Part shown: positions 1 to 4,591 of the stretch, one piece after another | How the letters are laid out: every line of letters begins with the position of its first letter | How positions within the stretch are numbered: position 1 is the stretch's first letter | Source of the DNA: an uncultured Mogibacterium sp. | GTDB taxonomy: Bacteria > Bacillota_A > Clostridia > Peptostreptococcales > Anaerovoracaceae | Direction of reading: 5' to 3' | NCBI RefSeq assembly: GCF_938039775.1 | Contig: NZ_CALHTQ010000018.1 | Coordinates: forward strand, 1 to 5,212 | DNA length: 5,212 nt | Notes under the pieces: generated by a model | The model's database searches: none | The model's input: only the letters and a program-made list of their open reading frames with translations | What the model was told of the DNA's origin: nothing | Program-made: the position numbers and the translations under genes

Positions 1-303
1 GGTGGTATCGAGAGCAGCCCGATGGCTAAGCTTGACGATGGGCTTGCTGATGTGTTAGTTGTGCACAAGATCCCTAGACGCACTGTTCTGAAGGTGCTTC
101 CGAAGTTTGTAAAAGGTAAGCTTGCCGAGATTAAAGGGATCGATAAGATAACCGATTATAAGCAGGGAAGAAAGATCCACATAGTGCCTAGAAGCGGGCA
201 CATGAAGTTCGTTGTCGACGGAGAGATAACTGAGACGGACGAGCTTACCATAGAACTCAAAGATAGATCTCTACGTGTGCTAGTGCCATACCTTCAGGTG
301 TAG
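1..303 (+). CDS. Diacylglycerol kinase family lipid kinase (YegS/DgkB-like), C-terminal part
   Basis: This is the 3' end of a gene that enters from the left edge; the frame is open from base 1, so the ATG at 22 is an internal methionine and not the start. The visible 100 residues open with GGIESSP followed by AKLDDGLADV, which matches the conserved G-G-x(n)-P-x-A-x-x-D-D-G-x-x-D-V segment in the C-terminal beta-sandwich domain of the DAGK_cat/YegS/BmrU lipid kinases. In that family the segment is followed by about 80 residues of beta strands ending near the C-terminus, as here (ending VLVPYLQV). Family members phosphorylate diacylglycerol or a related membrane lipid with ATP at the inner face of the membrane; the exact lipid cannot be told from this piece. 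The ATP-binding N-terminal domain is outside the window. The stop at 301-303 is followed by 73 bases with no clear terminator, so transcription may run into the carboxypeptidase gene. Family assignment is firm; substrate is not. Confidence 0.85.
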   Translation, partial: GGIESSPMAKLDDGLADVLVVHKIPRRTVLKVLPKFVKGKLAEIKGIDKITDYKQGRKIHIVPRSGHMKFVVDGEITETDELTIELKDRSLRVLVPYLQV

Positions 304-376
304 GGAATTTCGATAAATGCAGATGATTAAATGAAAAAGTTCGCTGAAAAATAAAATCTTGATTGGAGATTAGGAA

Positions 377-1726
377 ATGAAAACTTGGGACAATCTCAAG
401 AGAAGTTTTAAAATAGCGATTTTGACGGTGCTGTGCATAACTATGGTTTTCAGCACCTGTTTGCTGTACGTATTTTCGTATGGCGCCAGTGATGAAAGTT
501 CGTCTAAATCAGCGAAGCAAGTGGAAGCATCCAATAAGTCAAGCGAAGAGGACGAGTCTCATGAACCTGAGATAAATGCAAAGAGTGCGGTTTTATACAG
601 CGAGAACACGAAAACTGTGATTTTCTCGAAGAACAAGGATGAACGTGTAGCTCCATTTAGCACCACGAAGCTGATGACGGCACTGCTGGTAGTTAAGCAC
701 ATCAAGAACCTCGACCAGGAGGTAACGGTATCAAAAGAAGCCGCTGCCCTCGGTGGATCTTCAATGGAACTCAAAGAAGGTGAGGTCGTAACAGTTAGGC
801 AGCTCCTCTACGGACTGATGATTCTATCGGGAAACGATGCCGCCTACAGTCTTGCGGAAACAGTGTCAAACGGCAACGTAGATGAATTTGTACAAATGAT
901 GAACGATGAGGCTAAGGCGCTTGGCTGCAATGATACTCATTTTGTAAATCCTAACGGGATGAAGGAAGATGGACATTATACGACTGCCAGTGATTATATG
1001 AAAATTGCGAGGGCTGCGCTTAAGAATAAGCAGGTGTATAAGTTCGCTAGCACCAAGAAATATGAGATGGGGGCGACAAACCTAAGCGAAAGTCGCGTAA
1101 TGAAGTCGCATACTGATTTAATAAATACTAAGGGGTCAGGTGTAGTCGCTGGAAAGACCGGTTTCTGGAATGGCGAGGCATCGATTGTACTTGCGTACGA
1201 CAAGAAGGATTTGAAGCTCGTGTTAGTGCTGTTTGGCGACGATAAGGAGAACCGTCCCAAGGATGCAAAAGCGATATTTGAATATGCATACAAATACCTG
1301 AAGGTGAATAAGCCTGTTGCAAAGGGCAAGAAGATTACAAAGGTATTGGTTCGAGGTGGAAAAAACACGGTCGTTGATGCTTATGCCAGCGAGACAGCAT
1401 ATGCATATACTGAGAGGGGTGACCGTGCAAAGATAAGTGTAAAAATTAAGCGTGATTGGTCCGTAAAAGCTCCACTCAAGAAGGGTGATAAGGTGGCTGT
1501 TGCAAAGGTGTATGTCGATGGCAAGTATGTTTCTGATGCACCTCTTATCGTGAAGCAGAATGTGAGTAAGGGCTGGATAACATCCGAGGCATATATATCT
1601 AATCTAGGTGCTATGATATTAGGTCCAACTCTAGTTGTTCTAATCGTGATTGCTTGCCTAGTTAAAAGGCGCAGAAAGAAAGCTGCAGTGCCAATTGGGA
1701 AGCATGATAAGGGCACGGCTAAGTAG
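377..1726 (+). CDS. D-alanyl-D-alanine carboxypeptidase, DacF-type penicillin-binding protein (peptidase S11)
   Basis: This 449-residue extracytoplasmic enzyme should remove the terminal D-Ala from peptidoglycan pentapeptides, limiting cross-linking. All three serine-acylase motifs are visible with normal spacing: STTK at residues 95-98 (nucleophile Ser95, Lys98), SGN at 151-153 and KTG at 260-262. The order is: hydrophobic N-terminal segment about 12-35 (signal peptide or anchor), a Ser/Glu/Lys-rich linker about 38-66, the S11 catalytic domain about 67-305, a beta-rich region about 318-398 resembling the PBP5 C-terminal domain, then a strongly hydrophobic helix about 409-429 followed by KRRRKK. 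Many S11 proteins end in an amphipathic helix; this end looks like a true membrane span with a short basic cytoplasmic tail. The ATG at 377 is preceded by GGAG at 365-368 and AGGA at 372-375. No convincing promoter is visible in the 73-base upstream gap. Vegetative or sporulation role (dacA/dacF) cannot be separated from the sequence alone. Confidence 0.93.
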   Translation: MKTWDNLKRSFKIAILTVLCITMVFSTCLLYVFSYGASDESSSKSAKQVEASNKSSEEDESHEPEINAKSAVLYSENTKTVIFSKNKDERVAPFSTTKLMTALLVVKHIKNLDQEVTVSKEAAALGGSSMELKEGEVVTVRQLLYGLMILSGNDAAYSLAETVSNGNVDEFVQMMNDEAKALGCNDTHFVNPNGMKEDGHYTTASDYMKIARAALKNKQVYKFASTKKYEMGATNLSESRVMKSHTDLINTKGSGVVAGKTGFWNGEASIVLAYDKKDLKLVLVLFGDDKENRPKDAKAIFEYAYKYLKVNKPVAKGKKITKVLVRGGKNTVVDAYASETAYAYTERGDRAKISVKIKRDWSVKAPLKKGDKVAVAKVYVDGKYVSDAPLIVKQNVSKGWITSEAYISNLGAMILGPTLVVLIVIACLVKRRRKKAAVPIGKHDKGTAK

Positions 1727-1757
1727 CTAAGCGCATCGTTACATCGCTTGCGACTAC

Positions 1758-1786
1758 TTGCGTACACCATGCTCCTATGCTATAAT
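1758..1786 (+). promoter_or_regulatory. Sigma-A-type promoter for the serine tRNA
   Basis: A -35-like TTGCGT (1758-1763) and a perfect TATAAT -10 (1781-1786) are separated by exactly 17 bases. Transcription would start near 1793, about 98 bases before the first base of the tRNA. It lies just after the carboxypeptidase gene, so the tRNA has its own transcription unit. No recognisable terminator with a T-run separates the two genes. Confidence 0.7.
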
Positions 1787-1804
1787 GACCTTTGCGGTAT
1801 CCTG

Positions 1805-1840
1805 CAGAAACTTCCGCCCCCGTCTTGGGCTTAGTTTCTG
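1805..1840 (+). other. Hairpin in the leader upstream of the tRNA
   Basis: CAGAAACT (1805-1812) pairs perfectly with AGTTTCTG (1833-1840). Inside it GCCC (1816-1819) pairs with GGGC (1827-1830), leaving a small internal loop. No T-run follows, so it does not look like an intrinsic terminator. It lies in the leader expected from the promoter at 1758-1786 and would be removed when RNase P cuts at the tRNA 5' end. It might be a processing or stability element, or simply chance structure. Confidence 0.45.
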
Positions 1841-1890
1841 GTTGAGGCTTTTGACCCTTATTGGTCGTTAGTCTCCAGGATATCATTTGT

Positions 1891-1982
1891 GGAGAGGTAC
1901 CCAAGAGGCTGAAGGGACTGGCTTCGAATACCAGCAGGCGGGTAACTCCCGTGCGGGGGTTCAAATCCCCCTCTCTCCGCCA
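1891..1982 (+). tRNA. tRNA-Ser, anticodon CGA (reads UCG), CCA encoded
   Basis: A full class II cloverleaf can be folded by hand. The acceptor stem is 1891-1897 with 1972-1978 (last pair G-U), the D stem CCC/GGG is 1900-1902 with 1914-1916, and the anticodon stem is 1918-1922 with 1930-1934. The anticodon CGA is at 1925-1927, with T at position 33 and A at 37. A long variable arm, as in serine tRNAs, has a five-pair stem 1938-1942 with 1948-1952. The T stem GGGGG/CCCCC (1955-1959, 1967-1971) encloses TTCAAAT. Discriminator G1979 is followed by encoded CCA (1980-1982). One oddity is that the innermost anticodon-stem pair (C1922 with A1930) is a C-A mismatch. It has its own promoter upstream and a terminator whose stem starts within the CCA. 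Confidence 0.95.
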
Positions 1983-2022
1983 TAAAAATAGACAGCACCA
2001 CCGTGTGCTGTCTATTTTTATG
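1981..2022. terminator. Bidirectional intrinsic terminator behind the tRNA
   Basis: An 18-pair perfect inverted repeat (1981-1998 with 2005-2022) encloses a six-base loop, CACCGT. The stem core is AGACAGCAC/GTGCTGTCT, and the outer part is A5 on one arm and T5 on the other, giving a U-run after the GC-rich core on both strands. It ends the tRNA transcript on + and is well placed to end the converging membrane-protein gene on -. The stem includes the last C and A of the tRNA's CCA. Confidence 0.9.
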
Positions 2023-2037
2023 TTGAAACAAGGATTT

Positions 2038-2113
2038 GAATCCCCCCCGGGGTTCTGCGGACCTAGCCTGCCGAAGCCGAACGAAGAGAGGCGAGGGATG
2101 GCAGGTCTAGGTC
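2038..2113. other. GC-rich structured stretch between the tRNA terminator and the converging gene
   Basis: This block is visibly richer in G and C than the AT-rich gene to its right. It holds two nested structures. One is a long imperfect inverted repeat: GACCTAG (2060-2066) pairs with CTAGGTC (2107-2113) and CCTGCC (2067-2072) with GGCAGG (2100-2105), with T2106 bulged and a 27-base loop. The other is a compact hairpin at 2038-2055, GAA-(T)-CCCC with GGGG-TTC around a CCC loop, which includes a C7 run at 2042-2048. On the minus strand this is the 3' untranslated tail of the membrane-protein gene, whose stop codon (2107-2109) falls in the repeat. It could be a 3' UTR element or small RNA, a degraded remnant, or a recombination scar; the sequence does not decide. 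Confidence 0.4.
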
Positions 2114-2562
2114 TTGCCACATATTTTATTTTTGAAATAGTCCTTCTGACTATCGAACATCTTCTCGGCTCTCTCATGAAGGCTAGTGTCTCCAAATACA
2201 TCGTCAATGGTAACCGATAGATGAATCAATGCGATATCAACACATAGTTCATAATATCCCATTTCGTCGAGATCCTTTTTAATTTCATCGACCATCCAAA
2301 TGTATAAAGCGTAGTCAATGCCGTGGTTGACGCAGTTTCTTTCAAATCTTGCTCCCGCTTTAGTATTCTTTTTGAGTTTAGTTACTTCATCGGCAGCCAA
2401 CTGGCGCTTGTGATATGTGTTACTATCGATAGTCCAAACTACGAAGAATAATATAGGCAGACCAAAAATCGTAAATAAAACTATACCCCTTGAAGCGTAG
2501 TCAACTATTACGGCGCCTATACCATCACCATAATGAACCCATTCAGGTACTTGATTGCCCAT
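2107..2562 (-). CDS. Hypothetical single-span membrane protein, 151 residues
   Basis: I do not recognise this family. Residues 1-25 contain a short, mildly acidic lead. A hydrophobic helix at about 27-45 (GIVLFTIFGLPILFFVVWTI) is the only likely membrane span, and it is followed by a polar, helix-rich region with basic stretches (KRQ, KLKK) then acidic ones (DEIKKDLDEMG). Cysteines are at residues 77, 107 and 148. The basic side after the span suggests the C-terminal domain of about 100 residues is cytoplasmic. The ATG at 2562-2560 is supported by GGAGA (complement of 2571-2575) nine to ten bases upstream. It converges on the tRNA-Ser gene and probably uses the terminator at 1981-2022. It sits alone beside a tRNA, a common site for acquired DNA, but no integrase or attachment repeat is visible. 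Coding status is likely from the ribosome binding site and length; function is unknown. Confidence 0.65.
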   Translation of the reverse strand: MGNQVPEWVHYGDGIGAVIVDYASRGIVLFTIFGLPILFFVVWTIDSNTYHKRQLAADEVTKLKKNTKAGARFERNCVNHGIDYALYIWMVDEIKKDLDEMGYYELCVDIALIHLSVTIDDVFGDTSLHERAEKMFDSQKDYFKNKICGKT

Positions 2563-2738
2563 GTAAAAGTTCTCCAGTCTGTAAAGGTAAAATCTAACTA
2601 TATTTTAAATCTTCTGGTCATAATTTGCTGTATTTTAATTGTATTTATATCACTCGACCTGTCTGTAATAACTTTAATTCCAACTGCTTATAATGTATCA
2701 TATTGATATGTGTAAAGAGCTTAGACGGAGGAGTACGC
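2563..2738. other. AT-rich divergent intergenic region
   Basis: This region must hold the 5' signals of both the minus-strand membrane protein and the plus-strand channel. It is very AT-rich. Similar tracts TATTTTAAAT (2601-2610) and TATTTTAATT (2631-2640) are spaced exactly 30 bases apart, with a third related tract, GTATTTATAT, at 2641-2650. I could not find a convincing -35/-10 pair for the minus-strand gene. The ribosome binding sites at 2571-2575 (minus) and 2727-2733 (plus) lie at its two ends. Confidence 0.5.
2689..2710 (+). promoter_or_regulatory. -10 element and overlapping palindrome upstream of the channel gene
   Basis: A perfect TATAAT lies at 2689-2694, 44 bases before the chosen start codon, but no good -35 lies 16-18 bases upstream (the 17-base position reads TAATAA). 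Directly after it are two overlapping palindromes, TATCA-TAT-TGATA (2696-2708) and CATAT-TG-ATATG (2699-2710), which would cover the expected transcription start near 2701. A weak -35 plus a palindrome at the start site would suit a regulated promoter, but the palindromes are short and AT-rich and could be chance. Confidence 0.45.
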
Positions 2739-3509
2739 ATGTATAGAGAAGAGATTACAGCTATTTCAACTGGAGCAGAAGCCAAGGTTAGACTTCTTAG
2801 AGAAAACCCTGGCGGATATATTATTATGTCACTACTCGGAGGTATATACATAGGATTCGGAGTGCTGATTTCGTTTACTCTAGGCGGGCAGCTCCAGGGC
2901 GAGCCATATGCTAAGCTCGTCATGGCGATATTCTTCAGTGTGGCACTCAGCCTCATAATAATAGCAGGGGCTGAGCTTTTTACAGGCAACAATATGGTTC
3001 TTGCCGTTGGATACATGAAACGCACGGTGACCATCGCAGATGTCCTAAAAATCTTTATAGTGTGCTGGCTGGGGAATCTAATCGGAGCAGCATTGCTCGC
3101 ATGGATTTACAACATGACGGGGCTATATACAGATGCAACACAAGTGGCTATAGTAAGTGCAGCAGCGGTAAAAATGAATCTACCACCTATCGCACTTCTT
3201 ACGAGGGGCATGCTGTGCAATTTCCTCGTGTGCCTAGCTGTATGGTGCAGCTTTAGGTGTAAGACAGATGCCGGGAAATTAATTATGGTGTTCTGGTGCA
3301 TCGTTGCGTTCTTTGCCTCTGGCTTCGAGCACAGTATAGCTAACATGACGATTCTGGCTCTCTCTTTGATCAACAACGGTGGAAATGAAGCCGTGACTAT
3401 GGGTGGATACTGGTATAACCTAGGACTTGTATCGCTTGGAAATATGCTGGGAGGAATTCTCTTCGTAGCTTTTCCGTATATCGTGACAGCCAAGGAAAAC
3501 TCAAAGTAG
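2739..3509 (+). CDS. Formate/nitrite transporter (FNT, FocA/NirC) family channel
   Basis: This 256-residue integral membrane protein belongs to the FNT family of pentameric channels for small monovalent anions such as formate, nitrite or hydrosulfide. Both family signatures are visible: AGAELFTGN at 76-84 and GMLCNFLVCLA at 157-167. The conserved pore histidine is in FEHSIANM at His198. Six hydrophobic segments are expected, roughly at 27-50, 60-80, 103-125, 150-172, 180-205 and 226-248, matching the six-helix aquaporin-like fold. The start was placed at 2739 because GGAGGAG (2727-2733) lies five bases before it; an in-frame ATG at 2703 has no ribosome binding site and would add 12 unusual residues. 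The gene stands alone, with no pyruvate formate-lyase, nitrite reductase or sulfite reductase gene beside it, so the anion carried cannot be inferred. It ends before a shared terminator. Confidence 0.93.
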   Translation: MYREEITAISTGAEAKVRLLRENPGGYIIMSLLGGIYIGFGVLISFTLGGQLQGEPYAKLVMAIFFSVALSLIIIAGAELFTGNNMVLAVGYMKRTVTIADVLKIFIVCWLGNLIGAALLAWIYNMTGLYTDATQVAIVSAAAVKMNLPPIALLTRGMLCNFLVCLAVWCSFRCKTDAGKLIMVFWCIVAFFASGFEHSIANMTILALSLINNGGNEAVTMGGYWYNLGLVSLGNMLGGILFVAFPYIVTAKENSK

Positions 3510-3544
3510 ATCGAGGCGAGATAAATAGATCTTAATGCAAGTAA

Positions 3545-3571
3545 AAGAGGGATGGCAAAACCATCCCTCTT
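3545..3571. terminator. Bidirectional terminator between convergent genes
   Basis: AAGAGGGATGG (3545-3555) and CCATCCCTCTT (3561-3571) form a perfect 11-pair stem with loop CAAAA. On the minus strand the stem runs into CTCTTTTAC, a short T-run. On + only TTGTCATATT follows, a weaker run. It lies between the convergent channel gene and the secreted-protein gene and should serve both, better for the minus-strand one. Confidence 0.8.
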
Positions 3572-3605
3572 GTCATATTCAAAAGTAGGTAATCACAAAT
3601 TTGAG

Positions 3606-4208
3606 CTACTGGTTAGCATCTAACAGAGCATACTCCCCGTGAACTGGCTTGTACAGTTTGTAGCGGCTCGATGCTATTAATTTTCCGGTGCTCTGCTCGT
3701 ACATCTTAACCTCGTATTCTTCGGTGGCATAGACAGCTCTGAAACCGATATACTGTACCTTTCCTTTTTCACCATTTAACACGACTGGAGCAGTTACTTC
3801 GTCATTAATATCATTAGCAAATAGATACCTATAAGGTGTATTGCCCGTCATCTGGTTGTTAAGCCTATCAACAGCGTGTCGGTTCGTAAAATCACTAGTT
3901 ATGGACGCATTCTTTTTTACGCGGTAACCTAGTGTATCACCGGTCACATATGCGCGAAAGCTTACAGCTCTATCTGGTGTGATAGGTTTTCCATCGATTG
4001 AGCTATCTACATTATTCGACACCCGTTTATACGAGCTAAACTGCTTTGATTTCTTGATTAGTGTATTGCTGTAATAAACGCCGTGGTACTGTTCAGGTTT
4101 AGCGCTAGCTTCGTTTGGACTTCGGAGCTTAGTGCTAGCATAAACTGAAAGTACAGGTAGAGCTAAAACAATAACTATCGCTATAGCTAACACTTTTGAC
4201 TTCTTCAT
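3606..4208 (-). CDS. Hypothetical secreted protein with Sec signal peptide, 200 residues
   Basis: I do not recognise this family. The N-terminus is a textbook Sec signal: MKKSK, then a hydrophobic core at about 6-21, then VYA at 22-24 as the likely signal peptidase I site, giving a mature protein from Ser25. No lipobox cysteine is present, and the protein has no cysteine at all. The mature 176 residues are rich in Tyr, Lys, Ser and Asn and look mainly beta-stranded, with short alternating segments such as VSFRAYVTG (82-90) and VQYIGFRAVYATEEYEVKMY (151-170). No further membrane helix or cell-wall sorting motif (LPxTG) is seen, so it is probably released or loosely wall-bound. The ATG at 4208-4206 is supported by GGAGGT (complement of 4216-4221) seven bases upstream. 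It is probably monocistronic, bounded by terminators on both sides. Function is unknown; an adhesin, inhibitor or exported stress protein would all fit equally. Confidence 0.8.
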   Translation of the reverse strand: MKKSKVLAIAIVIVLALPVLSVYASTKLRSPNEASAKPEQYHGVYYSNTLIKKSKQFSSYKRVSNNVDSSIDGKPITPDRAVSFRAYVTGDTLGYRVKKNASITSDFTNRHAVDRLNNQMTGNTPYRYLFANDINDEVTAPVVLNGEKGKVQYIGFRAVYATEEYEVKMYEQSTGKLIASSRYKLYKPVHGEYALLDANQ

Positions 4209-4242
4209 AATATCTACCTCCAGTGCTTAAAGAACACTTTTG

Positions 4243-4248
4243 ATTATA
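4243..4248 (-). promoter_or_regulatory. Possible -10 of the secreted-protein gene
   Basis: A perfect TATAAT on the minus strand (complement of 4243-4248) would start transcription near 4236, leaving a leader of about 28 bases before the ATG. The hexamer 17 bases further upstream reads AGGTTA, a poor -35; TTACAA (complement of 4263-4268) is better but only 14 bases away. The promoter is therefore weak or helped by an activator, or the match is chance. A G7 run (4303-4309 on +) lies some 55 bases upstream of it. Confidence 0.4.
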
Positions 4249-4324
4249 GAGGTGCTAACTGCTTGTAACCTATAATTACCATATAAACTGATTAGTGTAA
4301 ATGGGGGGGTAGAAAAAACAATTT

Positions 4325-4365
4325 AGTACAAAAAAGCAGCAATCACTGCTGCTCATTTTTGTACT
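4325..4365 (-). terminator. Terminator of the DUF1836-TSCPD operon, overlapping the stop codon
   Basis: On the minus strand AGTACAAAAA-TG-AGCAGCA pairs with TGCTGCT followed by TTTTTGTACT, with a two-base TG bulge and the five-base loop GTGAT. The GC-containing inner stem is followed by a six-T run, a standard intrinsic terminator, while the outer arms add A-T pairs. The gene's TGA stop (complement of 4343-4345) sits in the loop, so the last codons form the 5' arm of the hairpin. Confidence 0.85.
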
Positions 4366-4591
4366 GCTTTAGCGCTTTGGAAAGCTGATCTGGACATGAT
4401 GTATCCTTGAACCCACATCCTATGCCTTCCAGCCTTTCGATTACATCATCAACAGGCATTCCCTTAACTAAGCTAGATATGCCTTGAGCATTCCCCGCAC
4501 ATCCGCCTATAAACTCTACTGATTTGACTATGCCGTCTTCAACCTCGAGATTTAAGAGCTTGGCACAGACACCTTCTGGCTTGTATATCAT
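4343..4591 (-). CDS. TSCPD domain protein, TIGR03905 type
   Basis: This 82-residue protein carries the eponymous TSCPD motif at residues 64-68 and four cysteines in the pattern typical of the family: Cys9 (GVCAKLL), Cys31 (GGCAGNAQG), Cys59 (GIGCGF) and Cys66. The same domain is found at the C-terminus of some class II (B12-dependent) ribonucleotide reductases, and the cysteines suggest metal or nucleic-acid-related binding. The stand-alone clostridial TIGR03905 proteins have no established biochemical role that I know of. The length fits the stand-alone family. Its ATG overlaps the stop of the upstream DUF1836 gene as ATGA, so the two are probably translationally coupled; AGGAA, about ten bases upstream inside the DUF1836 gene, may assist. 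Transcription ends at the hairpin that contains its stop codon. Family assignment is firm. Confidence 0.92.
   Translation of the reverse strand: MIYKPEGVCAKLLNLEVEDGIVKSVEFIGGCAGNAQGISSLVKGMPVDDVIERLEGIGCGFKDTSCPDQLSKALKQYKNEQQ

Noticed and set aside
304..376. Promoter or terminator between the lipid kinase and carboxypeptidase genes
   Set aside because: No hairpin with a T-run and no -35/-10 pair with acceptable spacing could be found.
994..1368. Long open frames on minus inside the carboxypeptidase gene
   Set aside because: They lie wholly opposite a gene with all catalytic motifs and have no sensible start signals or recognisable protein content.
2031..2113. A second tRNA or tRNA fragment on minus
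   Set aside because: TTCAAATCC resembles a T loop, but the flanking bases do not form a T stem (A-C and G-G appositions) and no acceptor or anticodon arm can be found.
1719..2207. Open frame on minus across the tRNA, with an EGDLNPRTG-like peptide
   Set aside because: It is the antisense of the tRNA-Ser gene and its terminator; such peptides are a well-known artefact of translating tRNA genes backwards. It also overlaps the real minus-strand gene in another frame.
1861..2220. Open frame on plus spanning the tRNA
   Set aside because: It contains the complete tRNA, the terminator hairpin and the antisense end of the membrane gene; no ribosome binding site.
1891..2562. Integrated mobile element using tRNA-Ser as attachment site
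   Set aside because: No integrase, no direct repeat of the tRNA 3' end and only one small gene; only the weak inverted T-arm match remains.
2703..2738. Upstream ATG of the channel gene
   Set aside because: In frame but without a ribosome binding site, close to the expected transcription start, and adds residues not expected before the family's N-terminus; the ATG at 2739 has GGAGGAG at five bases.
3107..3493. Open frame on minus inside the channel gene (also 2645-3034)
   Set aside because: Antisense shadows of a gene with both FNT signatures; no start signals.
4222..4238. Imperfect inverted repeat AGTG...CACT near the start of the secreted-protein transcript
   Set aside because: Only four uninterrupted pairs plus a mismatch; too weak to call an operator.
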